Source of the DNA: Rhea pennata
Lineage: Eukaryota; Chordata; Aves; Rheiformes; Rheidae
DNA length: 64,000 bases
Direction: 5' to 3'
Assembly (NCBI RefSeq): GCF_028389875.1
Contig: NC_084671.1
Span: 25,203,083-25,267,082 of the forward strand
Part shown: positions 36,063 to 48,260 of the stretch, piece after piece
Layout: each line of letters begins with the position of its first letter
Position numbering within the stretch: the first letter of the stretch is position 1
The notes under the pieces: generated by a model
Seen by the model: only the letters and a program-made list of their open reading frames with translations
What the model was told of the DNA's origin: nothing
Databases searched by the model: none
Translations under genes and position numbers: made by a program

Positions 36063-39000
36063 GTAAGTTATGGGCCTTTTACCTATTTCTCTCCCTACTA
36101 TGTCTCACTTCTTCAAAAAAACATTGCAGGAATTTTTTTTGCATATCTTTCTTTAAAAAGTCTCTAGGTCTGTGGTTTTTCTTTTCCTTTTTTGATTTTA
36201 GCATGCTTCACAAAATGAACTGTTATGACAGCATTTCCATGTGACCTTTTAGGTTATATCAGTGGGAACACAAGATATATCACATCTGAGGTGTCTAAGC
36301 GTGGTGTTCAGCTTCAGATGGTGGTCTATAATTAGTGCTGTGCAGGTGGAGACTTGGAAACTACCTGACACCTTGCCTTAATGTCTTCATTTAGTCATGC
36401 TTTCTGCCTGTTCTTGCAGCATGTTAGAACTAAAGCACCAGTTTATGCACTTAAAATAAACTCAGTTGTGACTCTGAATGCTAGATAAGATGCTGAACCC
36501 AATTCTGTAATGTTCTGAAGCAGGGATTTAGTACAAAACTTACAAGGAATGAGTGGTTGGAACCTCAGAATGCCTTTTTCCTCTGTGTCAATGGGGAAGG
36601 ATTTGTTGGTTTTATTTTTACTAATTGTAAGAGACAAATATTTCCCTACCTATGCCCCCCAAATTAACTGTCTGATTTTTAAGGTACTATTTTACGGCGT
36701 TGGAAGAAGAACTGGTTTGACCTATGGTCTGATGGCCGTTTAATATTCTATGATGATCAGAATCGCCATGATATAGAAGATAAAATCCACATGCGAATCC
36801 ATTGCATCAACCTCAGAATGGGGAATGAATGTCGAGGTAATAGTTTAGGACCTGTATTCAGAGCTTCTTTCCAACTTCAGTGCCTGCCCAGCATGCCACA
36901 TACAATACTACTGCAGAAGTAAACATACCCAGAAATTGGCATTAAAAAAAAAAAGAAAAGAAACATTAAATCCCCTTAAAGATGTCTGTGGCACGGTTAT
37001 CATCATGTGATAGGTCAGCTTAGGGTTTGATACTTTCTTTTAAAACTCAGAGGGAGGACAGTGTACCATAATACCATACCATACCATAAATGCAGGTGGC
37101 ATGTGTCTGATTATAAAGCATTACTGGTGTAGTCTGTGTTTGCTGCAGTTAGAGGCAGGACTAGAGATGGGAAACTTAGCAAGTTTTTCTCAGGCATTAA
37201 GTTCACTTCTAGCATCAGTTAGTTTTCCACTTGATGCTGCATTAGTAAAGGACACAAGCATTAGAGAGTACATACTGCTAAGTATGTACTCGTTCTGCTG
37301 TAAGATACCTGCATTTTTAAAGAATGATGTTCAGAGCTAGTTCCTTTCAGGACACGCTAGAGACCATTTCCTTTTGTAGTTTGTTCTAGTGCCATGGAAA
37401 AGCAGCTATAATTTGCCCTAGTTTATTTTGTCCAGAGTTCTGCACAAACCATCTCCCTTCTTTTAAGTGGGATTTTGGTATTCTCATTATGGATATTTTC
37501 AAATTCATCTTCTTCTGGCTCAGATTTTCAGCCTCCAGAGGGGAAGCAGAGAGACTGTTTACTGCAGATTGTTTGCCGTGATGGGAAGACAGTCAATCTC
37601 TGTGCGGAGAGTGCAGATGACTGCCTGTAAGTCTGCCAAAGAATATTATTTTCCTACCTCTTCCTCTTTCACCTTTCCCTTTCCTCCTCTCCCCAGTTGT
37701 TTGTTTTCATTTGGACTTTCAAAGACCCATTTAGAGAAAATTTTCAAAAAAGTAAAAGGTAGCTTTGTTCAGCAAGCTTTCAGTGACAAAAAACATTGCT
37801 TCCTTACAAGGAGTTGTCTAGCTCATATAGGTGTAGTTCTTCTAAACTTACTGCAAGGGAGTCATTGAAAACTGATTAAATACGATAAACGCAAGACATG
37901 CTAAATAGATCTTTTTCTCTCCCATTCTTCAAGTAGTACATAACTGTGCATAGCTCAAGGTGTCCCAGTCAGCAGTGAAAAGAACACTCCATTATCATGA
38001 ACTTTTGGCTTTTGGCTTGGCTGCCTGTAGTTCGATAACATCTATCATCTATTACCAGTGTTTCCCCAGCAGGTGTGATGCACCATGCATGCTCCCCACG
38101 ATATGGCATAGAAGTATCTGTGTGAAGTACATGTACCTTTCATTCAAACTGTAATAGCATTGAGACCTCCACACTCTATTCAGCACAAATACAACTCCTC
38201 AAGGCAGGAAATATAACTCTTTTGGTGCATCTCTTCCTATTACCTTATTCTAAGTGTGGCTACGTATTACCTGGCTGTTGTGCTTGCAGTGAGGACCTTC
38301 AAAACTGCGTGTGTTCCTTCTCTTGTTCTTCCTCATTCCTTCTCGACTCTGCAAGGGAAATAATTATTTTTCAGTCTTTGGCATAATCTTTGATATATTC
38401 ATTTTAGTGTGTCATCAGGCTTTGTTAGATGCAGTATCTTAAACTATGCTTCTGCAGTACCTCTAGTTACTTATCTTGCTTTTTGCAAACTCCTAAAAAG
38501 AAAAGATGGCATTAATTTTTATGACTGTTCCACTAAACAATGTTTCTTGCAGGGCATGGAAAATGGCTCTCCAAGATGCCAGAACAAACACAGTAAGTGT
38601 ACTATCCAGACTTCATACTGATAGAAAAACAGCCTGTCAGTGTTATCTGTGGTCCAGCAGTTTACCTTTCAGATCATGTTTCATCCTTCTCTACTGGAAT
38701 AAAATAGGGCCATAAGCATGATGATAAAAGGAGGATTTTGTGGCAGCAGACTGTCACATCATCCCTGCAGCAGGTCCAGTGAATGACTGGGAAGCTGATC
38801 TGTAGGGGAAGCGAGCACTGAGGCTGCAGGCAAAAAGTAAATCTTATGCAACCAATTAAAATGCACTCTCCACTCCTTCTAGTGTTTATTGCCTACCAAG
38901 GGCAAAGCTAAAGGAAGCTCAGTACAAGTACATGATTCTCTTGGCCTAAACAGGAGGCTGTTGGGTACTGTAGATCCATTACACTGTAGCTTGCCTCTTG

Positions 39001-42000
39001 GCAGGGACTAGGAGAGGAGAAAGAGGTGCTTGGAGGGGAGTGCAGGCATGCCAAGAAGGAGTATACTACCTCTGCATCAGCATGCTAATAAGGATTAGTG
39101 AAGAGATCAGGAATGGTAAAAATCTGTGCTCACTTGCTGTGAGCCTGGAAGTTCACAAGACACCTGAATTTTTGGGAAACTCCATCCACCCGCCTACTGT
39201 TGGGGTACTGTTAAATTTGTCTTTCCTCCAGGCTGCCTTCCGGTGTGCTTTTCAACACTGGCTTTCCTTTGATGGCTAGACAGAACCAGCCTGAGATGTT
39301 TCAGCTTCACTGGGAAATGCTGTTTTCTTAGAATATTATTTTAATTTTTGTTGGGTCACACTAACAATGCCATTGTACTGATGCATCTGTCAGTGTAACT
39401 TATATCTGTAGATGCCCAAACCAAATACTTGCCACAGCAGAACTGTTTTTGTCTGGACACAATTACCTATGAGTGCAGCAATTCTATGCTTTTTCATGAT
39501 GTTAAATAAGAGAAGGAATTGTTAAATGAGAAGAGAAGGACATAACAGTTGTGGTCTATCTGCTCTACTTTTAAGGGCTGTATCTTGCTTGTGTGTGAGA
39601 TGGTGACTCCTGGTTTCAGGAGTCAGGAGCTGCTATTTTTCATGCCTGTGGCTCTCAGCTGCCAGCTCTATTAGAGGCCATTCAAAACTTGCCAGTGCAT
39701 TGTCTTTGTCAGCCAGGGCAGCCCCCCACTACTGAAAGTAGGGCAAGTAGTTATCCGCACAGTAAGTATCTTGAGTTAGCACTTTCCAATGCTATTAAAG
39801 TTCTCCAATAAGACTCAGACTACTTTCTTAGGTAACTGGTTTTGAGTCCATCTGTAGGTGTCTGACATAGCTTTTAGAAATCCTGAGCATCCAGCTGTGC
39901 CTTGTAACTTTCCTGGAAGAGCAGGGTGATCACCCTCGTTTGAGAACTGTATCAGTTACAGGCATATGCAGGCTTGTGTCATATGCCTGTGGAGTTCCCT
40001 GCAGCAGAATCGCTTACATTTAGTGCTGCTGAGATGTGAGCATTTGTAGGACTTTCTGTCATGTAATGGAAATACCTGCCTCTTCATAAAGTGCTTTCAG
40101 CAATGTATTTCAAACTATCCTTACAATCTCCACCACAAGTATGACCTGAAATGCAGCCAAAGTATGACCTCGAAAGTCTTTCTGCTGCCCAGTTATTAGA
40201 GCTTAAAGGAACACCCTCTATTGAGCTATTAAAAAGTTCAGTTTTAAATTCAACAAAGGGAGTTGTTTTTTTCTTGGGAAACGTCATTGAATAACAGCAT
40301 CACTACTGATTTCTGATATTAGGTGCAGGAATACGAGGCTACTGTAGCAAATCTTAATCATTTTTTGAGATCTTGTTAGATGGATTCAAGTAAATTATCG
40401 CCTTTGCCTCTGACTGCCTTCATAAAAGGTCAGAATTATAAGTGGCATTTACGAAGTAATTCCTTAACCCTCCCGCCCCTAAGTCCCCAGCCTCTCATAT
40501 TGGTTTAAGCCTCTCATATTGCTTCCCCCAGCCCTTTCCTTAGAGCCAGAAAGTGAGAGGTGGCTAAGAAGAGCGACACAGTTGTGCTAAAATGTTCAGG
40601 CACCACTAAAAGCTATCCCATTTGCTTGCTTGATGTGGAAGTCTGCTCATAGGTTTGCAGAACTTTGTGATACCATTCTAGGGTGCCAGAAAGTAGCTGA
40701 GCTTAGTTATGAAGACTTCTTTACTTGAAAACTGAGGATGAATAAGAAGGTAACTTCTAAAACTGGGAACATGAAATGGGGGAATAGTCTATGTGTATGC
40801 ATGCACATGCGCATGCACATATACACACGATAAATTGGATGGCTCCTTCCTGTGGCTTATCAGGCATTCACATTCTTGCAGGTCTGCTCTCCGAATAGTG
40901 TCTGGTTACAGCATTGTATAAAGTACTCACTACTTTCTTGACAATGTGGTAGCCCTACATATTACTCTTTCATTGGGTCGTAAATTTTTAATCTTTGCAC
41001 TACTCTAACTGGCAGTTTGTAGAAGGTAATAACTGTTCTCTTTCCATGATGTTTAGGGCTACGTGGGATCTGAAGTGATGTATGATGAGACAGCCATTTC
41101 CTCAGCCCCTCCTCCCTATACAGCATATGCTACACCATCACCTGAGGTAAGAGCTGCAGTCAGCAAGCATTAAAATAAGTGAAGTAGTGGAAGTAGCCAT
41201 TCTTAATGGCATCCAGCATCAATCCTGAAATTTTGTGTTTCGTGGTTACACCTAGCTTTAAGGTTTGTACAAAAGGAGGTTGGGAATAAGGCACTAGCAA
41301 TTGGTCACGGCCATTTTAGATGCATTTCCTTTGAAAGGGATGGGGCAGATTTGGCCGAGAGGCCTATGAAGAAAGAGGATGGCTGCTCTGTGAACTTGGA
41401 AAATAAAGTGTCTTAGAGGTGAGAAGGTAAACTCATTTGATTAATCTTGAAATATTTGGCCATGCAGCCTTTGATAAAGGGAGGTGTGACCATGCTTTCA
41501 CATGTGTGACCACCAGGAGCATATAAAATCTGGAGTTTTAAAAACAGAATTTAATGACTGGAACTGCCTTTTTTAACATGCATAAGGATTCTGCAAGACA
41601 GTAACTCTAGTTCCCAGATGTGCAGTTGTTCTGCAGTGTAGAAAGAGGAAGCAGCAGTGGTGATGGGATGTGGGCTGAACTAGTATATATTGCTGGAGGG
41701 TGGAGAGCAGATGCTGCTCAGGAGCACTGTTTTTCTCAAGCAGCCATTCCAGATCCTTTCCAGAGAGTGGACTAGATCAGTACAGACTATGTATTTTAGT
41801 GAACCTTGAACTGCACTATAAATGAGGGAGAATTAAACAAAGTGCATAATCAGGTACATGGCAAAGAAACCTTCTGTAATGGACCTTTTTAATTTCACTA
41901 GGTTTATGCCTATGATCAGTACAATGGTGGGTATCCTCCCACTGGTCCTCAAGTCTTCTATGCTTCCAACGGACAAACCTATGCTGTTCCCTATCAATAT

Positions 42001-44344
42001 CCATACCCAGGTAATTGGTATCAACCATATCCTCCACTTGCATATAGAATGTATTTGAGTTAGTCTTTCTGGCTTTAATTCTGTTAATCTTCATCCTTTT
42101 CATGTTAGAGAAGGCCTAGTCATTGACACTTGAGGTTTGGTTCAGATGTAGCATACAGACTAAGACATCCACTTTCAAGTTTCTTTATCACTCACCACTC
42201 CTGCATGACAGTGTGATAGAAAGAAACCTGACTCGTACCTGGAACCAAAGTTCCATCACCCTTTCACAACACAGGTAGTGCAATGGAATTTGTATTAAAT
42301 GATCTGGCGTTCCCAGCATGATCCCAACTTGCTTAAATTGCTTTACTTTATACCTCTTTTTGAAGCACATGGAACTCTAATTCAATAGTCAGCATGTTTC
42401 CTAAAGAAAGATAGGAGAGCTACAGCAAGATTAGCTCAGTACCCCAAATTAAGCATTGGTGGAGCTTTTGGTTCCTGTCTCTCTGTGTGCCTACCTTAAT
42501 TATTTCAACAGTGATGTTCAGCTATGACCCTAAAAATAAAGAGTTCCAAAGGTAAATCACCCCCAAAGCATGTTTCAAACTAGTTTCTCTTCTGGATCTT
42601 GGGACTGCCTATGAGGCAGTACATTAATCTCTGAAATCTCCTATTGCTTTATTTAGAGCAGTGTAACTCTCAATCCTGAGGAAAGAGACTAAAATTTTAG
42701 GGTGTGCTTTTAGCTTAGTCATCTTAATTAGGATTTCATACAGTCTCAGCTTTGCATAGAGAGTGCCAGTCCTACAGAATCAGGGCTTTAAAGTAGTACA
42801 GGTAGTCTAAACCAGAGGATTTAACTTAGTAGGTAAGTGTTTATGATCTGGCTCTGCAAACAAGAATCCCTGTTTAAGAATTTTTTTATGTGGGGGGTTC
42901 TTTTTTCCATTTGAGATTTGTTGCATCGCTTTATTAGCCTTTTCCCTTTTTTGTGAAAAGGGAGGGGCATCAACCTAAAGCTTTTTAAGTTTTCCTTGCC
43001 TAAATTAGTGAAGCTCTAAAATACAGATCGTGTACAAATGAATGAGCATAGAAGAAGGTGAGCTCTTGTTGGTTCTCAGCAGCTGAAAAGCAGTGGCTTG
43101 TTGGAAGCTGCACAATTTGGTTTTGAAAACTTCCTGCAGGTCTTGGAAACCAAGTCTCTGAAACCTGTATAACAAATAATGCATGAAACAGTAACTATCC
43201 TTGTAAGTCCAGTGTGTTGAGATACTAGTTATGGATTGGTGATAGCAATCAAGCTTCAGTGTTTCCCTTCACTAGGGTTACTGCAGCTAAACCTTACAGA
43301 GTCAAGTTCATCTTTAGGAACTAACATAACCCTTGTATTTTCAGCCTCCTTGCTCGTTCTTTGAATTTTACATAATCATTCTGGTGAGGTTCCCAGTGCT
43401 ATCAGTTCCAGGTTCTGAATGCCCAGTCCTATATCTTTAAGAGTGAGAGGCTTTGCCAATTCCCTTACTTCAGTATTTATTACAAAAAGCACAGAAGTAT
43501 CTTCTAATATAATTAATCTTCCTGAAATGTCTGTAAGGAAAAGCAGTACAATTTTATCTGCTTTGCAAGTAGAAGCAAAGTCACAAAAAGTGACATGCAG
43601 AGCCTGTAAAACTCTGTTGCACAGCAGGGGTCAACTGGTGGTTTCCTAAGTCTTATGTTAACTCCTTACTACTGGGCCATTCTTTATCTGAAAAGAAATT
43701 TGGCAGCTGTCACCACACAGATCAGGCCAGGATGTGAAGGCTGAACTGAGGTAGTAAGGAGGAATTGTAGAGTGTGTAACTGATACACAATTTCTTTTTT
43801 TTTTTTTTTTTTTTTTTTGGAACTACATTATTTGCCTTAACTTCAGGGGTTGAATCAATCTTTAGACCTACTTCTTCCATTAAATCCACCAAGCATGTGA
43901 TGGAATGACACAAGAAATTCATAGGTTCTTTGCTAGTATAAGTGCAAAGCCATGTTCAGGTTTACATTTGCAATGACCTTTATTCTGAGATATTAACTCC
44001 TTATGAAGCTAGAAGTATTGCCTGGGCTCTGAAATTACTCTAAAAATATAGAAACTGGATCCAAAGCAGAGATGCAGCTGACATCATCTTAGCGTTCAAG
44101 GGAAGGAAGAGGATGAAGGAATGGGCACGTTTTGAAATCCCAATGCATGGTATTAAAATCTTCTCCTCTCTTTCTTCTCCTGTTCTCAATAATGCTGTAT
44201 TACCTAGGACCTTATGGTCAGCCCCCAGCAAACCATGTCATCATTCGAGAACGTTACCGTGACAGCGATGGAGATCTTGCACTGGGCATGCTTGCTGGAG
44301 CAGCGACTGGAATGGCCCTGGGATCACTATTCTGGGTTTTCTAG
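36015..44344 (+). CDS. PLEKHB2: PLEKHB2 (evectin-2), complete 222-residue coding region in seven exons
   Basis: Joining seven exons (36026-36062, 36684-36836, 37524-37626, 38553-38592, 41057-41146, 41902-42010, 44208-44344) gives 669 nt with consistent phases, GT/AG borders and a TAG stop. The protein is 222 residues, the usual length of evectin-2. Residues about 2-110 form the pleckstrin-homology domain (MAFVKSGWLLRQSTILRRWK at the start), and the basic residues Arg11, Arg18 and Lys20 known to bind phosphatidylserine are present. A Pro/Tyr-rich linker carries an APPPYTAY PY motif, consistent with reported NEDD4-family ligase recruitment. The C-terminal LALGMLAGAATGMALGSLFW segment is the hydrophobic end. 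The family acts at recycling endosomes in retrograde traffic. PLEKHB1 is excluded by the sequence match and length. Confidence 0.97.
36684..36836 (+). CDS. PLEKHB2: PLEKHB2 coding exon 2
   Basis: Acceptor TTTTTAAG, 153 nt. It codes STILRRWKKNWFDLWSDGRL through MGNECR, the bulk of the PH-domain beta strands with the lipid-contacting Arg18 and Lys20, and leaves in phase 1 at G|GTAATA. Confidence 0.97.
37065..37088. repeat. ACCAT/CATAC pentanucleotide microsatellite, short
   Basis: About four copies of a CATAC-type unit in the intron between coding exons 2 and 3. Confidence 0.75.
37524..37626 (+). CDS. PLEKHB2: PLEKHB2 coding exon 3
   Basis: Acceptor TCTGGCTCAG, 103 nt. It codes DFQPPEGKQRDCLLQIVCRD then GKTVNLCAESADDC, the second half of the PH sheet. 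Donor CT|GTAAGT splits a Leu codon. Confidence 0.97.
38553..38592 (+). CDS. PLEKHB2: PLEKHB2 coding exon 4 (40-nt exon)
   Basis: Acceptor TTTCTTGCAG, donor ACA|GTAAGT. It codes AWKMALQDARTNT, the C-terminal PH helix including its conserved Trp. Very short and outside any long open frame; identified by phase and homology. Confidence 0.96.
38593..41056 (+). other. PLEKHB2 intron between coding exons 4 and 5
   Basis: A 2.5-kb intron containing the alternating purine-pyrimidine tract near its 3' end. No other repeat or exon recognised. Confidence 0.85.
40790..40829. repeat. 40-nt perfect alternating purine-pyrimidine tract
   Basis: From TATGTGTATGCATGCACATG through GCACATATACACACG every base alternates pyrimidine and purine with no break, with mixed TG, CA, GC and AT steps. 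It lies in the intron between coding exons 4 and 5, about 230 nt before exon 5. Such tracts favour Z-DNA. Confidence 0.9.
41057..41146 (+). CDS. PLEKHB2: PLEKHB2 coding exon 5
   Basis: Acceptor GATGTTTAG, 90 nt, phase 0-0, donor GAG|GTAAGA. It codes GYVGSEVMYDETAISSAPPP then YTAYATPSPE, containing the PPPY motif. Confidence 0.96.
41902..42010 (+). CDS. PLEKHB2: PLEKHB2 coding exon 6
   Basis: Acceptor TTTCACTAG, 109 nt, donor CAG|GTAATT. It codes VYAYDQYNGGYPPTGPQVFY then ASNGQTYAVPYQYPYP, the Tyr/Pro-rich low-complexity linker. Confidence 0.96.
42011..44207 (+). other. PLEKHB2 intron between coding exons 6 and 7
   Basis: A 2.2-kb intron holding a 24-base T run (43795-43818). No other repeat or exon recognised. 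Confidence 0.85.
43795..43818. repeat. Poly(T) run, 24 bases
   Basis: An uninterrupted T homopolymer in the last PLEKHB2 intron. No adjacent retroelement body was recognised. Confidence 0.95.
44208..44344 (+). CDS. PLEKHB2: PLEKHB2 coding exon 7 (terminal)
   Basis: Acceptor TATTACCTAG. It codes GPYGQPPANHVIIRERYRDS then DGDLALGMLAGAATGMALGS LFWVF and TAG. The last 20 residues form the C-terminal hydrophobic segment. Confidence 0.97.
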
Positions 44345-46509
44345 ATTTCCCAGTTTCTTATCTTTGTAGTTCCAAAAATCTTTATTTAATTCTGTGTGCA
44401 ATAATATATTGGCAATGTTGATTATTGTTAAACTTTAAGAAATGCAATAGTTATTTTTCAGTAGTGACATCTTAGTATCTGATTCTTAACTGTCCTGAGG
44501 AGAGTTTAAAGGCACCATTTAGCTGAAGTGCTTAAAGATGGCATGTGCTGCTCTTGAACTCTGTTCTGATGTTTGGAGTTTAAAGGATTTTTATCAATAA
44601 GGGATCAATATTGGCACCAACATAATATGGTAGCAGTGACGAGGTTTATGAATAGCTTTATGTTTATAAACACCTCATTTTTTTTGGTCCAAATACAAAG
44701 TTTACAGGAGCTTTGCATTAGAGTACATGTACTATTGCCTTCTGAACGTTACTCCAACACGTAGCCTCAACAGAAACTCTTGGCATTATGTGGACTGCCA
44801 TACTTGAGATTTTTGTTTCTAAACTTGCCTGCAGATGGTAGCAATTTTCTTAGATGGAGTCCTTTATGTATCTCTCTCACCACCTAGGCAGATTAGACTT
44901 TGAAAATGTATAAATCAACTGCTAAGAAGAGACAGCACTCCTCACTTCTTTTATTCTCCGAGATAATATGAATGACCAGTGGCAAGGAAGACAAATGCTT
45001 GATCAATCCTTATCCTGTTTCTCTCTTCTCTGGTCAGATGAAAGTAATGAAACTTTAGCCTCATAAGTTGTCTTCCAAGTCTGTAGAAAAGACACTGCCT
45101 CCTCAGTCACTGTACCAACTGCTCTGCTGAGGAAGAGGCAGTTGTCTAGAGTTTCTGCTTATTACTGCTGTTGCCCTACAGAGTCTGCAGGAGAACTAAC
45201 TTGAACAACACTTGCCTGGCTGGGCCTGGCAGAGCCCCTTTGCATGCAGTAATAGTAAGGGGAGAGAGACAAACAGCATGAGATCTTGCACGCAGGCACT
45301 TTAATATCAGCTGCCTTGCCATGGCTGGGATAGCATCTACTACTCAGCCTACAAGGTTTCCTACCCCAGGTTCACATCTACAAGTAGATTTGAGCACAGT
45401 TGAGACTGTGCTTTGTTATATGTGTGCTTCTCCCTCTTTCTTCCCCTCTCATTATTTGTTAAGAAAAACACTCCAAGGAACCTGGCTGCCTTTGCTCCTG
45501 AGTCTGGTTCCTTACACAGTGACGGCTGCGGCGCTACAGACTCTAACCTGGAGTGACACTGTTCTGTGGCCTGTAACATTGTCCTGTTATAATCCATGCT
45601 GAGCTTTGCTTGGTAGAGGAAAGAAATGCACATGCTTTCATAATTAGGTAAAGGAGATAGGGTGCCTAAGTTGTGTTCTTTATAGTAAGAGGACTTATTT
45701 TTATACCTCCACTTTCAGCTTCCTGTAATCATACTGTTTTAGTATTTTAAGGCTTTTTTCTTTTTAAGTTTCATTTAGAAGTAGATTAATTCCCTCAAGG
45801 TTTGGAGGGTTTACAGTATGTCAGAAAAGATGAAAATAGATGAGAACTGACATCCATGTACATTTAGACCAAGCCTCAAGCAAGCTTTTTTATCTCAACT
45901 TAAAGCTGTCTTGGCTGGGTCCTACATATTTAAACGATACAGGTCTCTGACAACAGTCCGGATAGCAACCAAGGGAAGCAGTAAGTTTTCAAGATTCTTA
46001 GGACTAACTTGAACAAACTGAAAACATCAAAAGGAAACAGACAGATGTTATCTTGGCTGCATTACTAACTGTGGGCCCAATCCAGGGAATGCAAGCTGCT
46101 TTCAAGAAACTTTGGATTGGAACCATGTACCTATGTGCATGCAAGTCCTTCCACTGATGAACAGAAGCTGCATATGTTCTGCTAATGATATGTACTAAAA
46201 GGACTTAATCTATTTGTTGGAAGTTCAAAAAAGAACTAAAGCATAAAGTCTCCTATTGATAATCCAATGAAAGGGAATTGGCATTCACTAAGTTTTCTTA
46301 AGAGGCTTGGTACCCTTGAGCTCAGAAAGAGATGGTGACTGGAACTTAAATGAGCAAACACAACTTTTTCAAGCCTTGAGATAACCTTTAAGTTGATTAT
46401 AGGTCTACACTGCTGTTTAGAGTAGTTCGAGCTTTGCAGTCTTAACTAGTTATGCAGAATGCCTCCATCTCTTCTCCCTGTGTGATACTTGGCTTGTAAG
46501 GGTGGGGGG

Positions 46510-46515
46510 AATAAA
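46510..46515 (+). terminator. Candidate proximal poly(A) signal AATAAA
   Basis: AATAAA 2.2 kb after the PLEKHB2 stop. Downstream sequence is only weakly U-rich. Confidence 0.3.
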
Positions 46516-46754
46516 ACAATTGAATATCATTCTAATTTCCTTTGAATTTCATAATGACAGTGAAAGAACAGCACAGAATGACTCAGCTTATTTATCATAA
46601 GTTCAGAGTTTTTACAAGAGCAGTTGATCACAGCAGGGGAGCATGCGTCTTGTGCTTTCAGGAGGTAAGTGTGTTTGGGTCCTGAATTTATGAAAGGAAA
46701 GTACGTAAGATAAAGACTGTTGATCACAGAACATTCCTAGGATTAACTCAAAGC

Positions 46755-46760
46755 AATAAA
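46755..46760 (+). terminator. Candidate intermediate poly(A) signal AATAAA
   Basis: AATAAA 2.4 kb after the stop, followed by TGATCCTTTCTG. Weak downstream element. Confidence 0.3.
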
Positions 46761-48233
46761 TGATCCTTTCTGAAAGTTCAAATTGGAGTAAGTCCCCATT
46801 TAAAAAGATAACCTTACCAAGTAGTGTATTTCTCAGGGGAAAAAATCACAAAGTGAAGCTGAAGATTCCAATTTTTCTTGATACAATAGGCTTCTTTTTA
46901 CAAAAATCATGAGCTACTTTTTTATCCTAGTAGCATAGCCATTTAACAGCCAGAAGGTAAATGTACAAAACTGCACAAAATCAAATTGGCAATTTTCTTA
47001 TTGCAGGTCCTCATAGCCTTTCTGATCTCAGTGCAAAAATAAAAGTGGAGATGTCTTGCTGCAGAAAGCAGGAGCACTGGGATAACCGCTTGAACTCCCT
47101 GGTAGCTAAAGCTCATAGATGCGCTTCCTGAAGACACTGTTCTACTTCCTGTTCCTCAGGAAGAGTGGTGGTTTGGTCTTATCTGTAATAATATCTAACT
47201 AGATGCACAGTAATGACTCAATAGCCCTCATCTGTCCAGATCAGCTCTTGTTACACGTGCAGTTTTGTGGATGCTGGTGTCAGCTGAAGGAGCAGGGCCA
47301 GAGGGGATGTCAGGGCTTGCCTGATTTACAGATGTCCTTGTGATGGGAAGAGGCAGAGTTCTTGCTAATACTTAGAGAGACTGATAGCAGATTTGGCAAG
47401 ATCATTTCAAAGCTGATTGAGTGTATAGTCCTAAACAGATGTTTGCCTCCAAATGATTATATTCATGATGCTGGCATTCCAGTTACACCTGTATAGCACC
47501 CAAAACACATGATTTTACAACGTCAGGCACAATACTTGTGCTCCCTAAAGCTACTGGAAGTCCACAGCTATTACATTACTTTTTGCAGTGCATGCTATCA
47601 GTTAAGAATGACAAAATTTGTCGTGTAGCAGCTACAGTCTGTTCATTGTTGAACGACTTTGTTAAACGGCAGTGCTTACAGAGTTCATGAGTCTATGCAT
47701 TCACATGTGACTAGTTAATTCCGAGTTCTCTCTTACGGACAGCTGGACAAAGCTAGGCTTCCAGAGGGTGGTATGGAAATTCTTCATCTTCTGGAAAGCC
47801 AGACTATGCTAAAAGGGTCAACCAAGGCCTTCTCAGATACTTAGTTACATATGAAAACACAGCTACCTAAAGGTGAGGCCGGGGGAGGGCTGGGGAGTGA
47901 GCCTCTTCTAGTGAGTGGGCAGAGGCTTATGAACTTGGGAGGTGGGGATGGCAAGTGTTTGTGGACACAGCAACTATACTGACTTCTGGCAAAGATGTGC
48001 TGAAGCACATTCTGAGCTGTGCCTAAGTATCTGCCCTAAGTATTATGCAAAACAGGCTTCTTTTTTTTTTCTTGAATGGAGACTGAACAGTTGATTTAAC
48101 CAGCTAGGCAAGCTGAACAAAGGAGAAAGAATTCACAGCTATGTTCCTCAAATGTCTGTCTGTGTCTTTTCCTCCTCATGATATGCCTAAGTAGACATTA
48201 GATAACATGCCTAAATCATGGAGGGTAGCATGC

Positions 48234-48239
48234 AATAAA
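48234..48239 (+). terminator. Likely distal poly(A) signal of PLEKHB2
   Basis: AATAAA is followed within 10-40 nt by TTTTGTTTTTAG and TGTTCTGTGTTC, a good U/GU-rich downstream element. A further AATAAA is at about 48349. Confidence 0.5.
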
Positions 48240-48260
48240 TGCTTTTGTTTTTAGATACTT

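Larger units (their letters stand above)
44345..48260 (+). other. PLEKHB2: PLEKHB2 3' UTR, probable extent
   Basis: Non-coding DNA directly after the stop codon. Three AATAAA signals on the plus strand mark possible ends (46510, 46755, 48234). The last has the best downstream GU-rich sequence, suggesting a 3' UTR of up to 3.9 kb with shorter alternatives. The extent is inferred. Confidence 0.5.

Noticed and set aside
37467..37868. 133-codon open frame over PLEKHB2 coding exon 3
   Set aside because: It reads the exon in the wrong frame; the true frame joins exons 2 and 4 in phase.
41816..42103. Minus-strand 95-codon open frame opposite PLEKHB2 exon 6
   Set aside because: Antisense shadow of a Tyr/Pro-rich coding exon.
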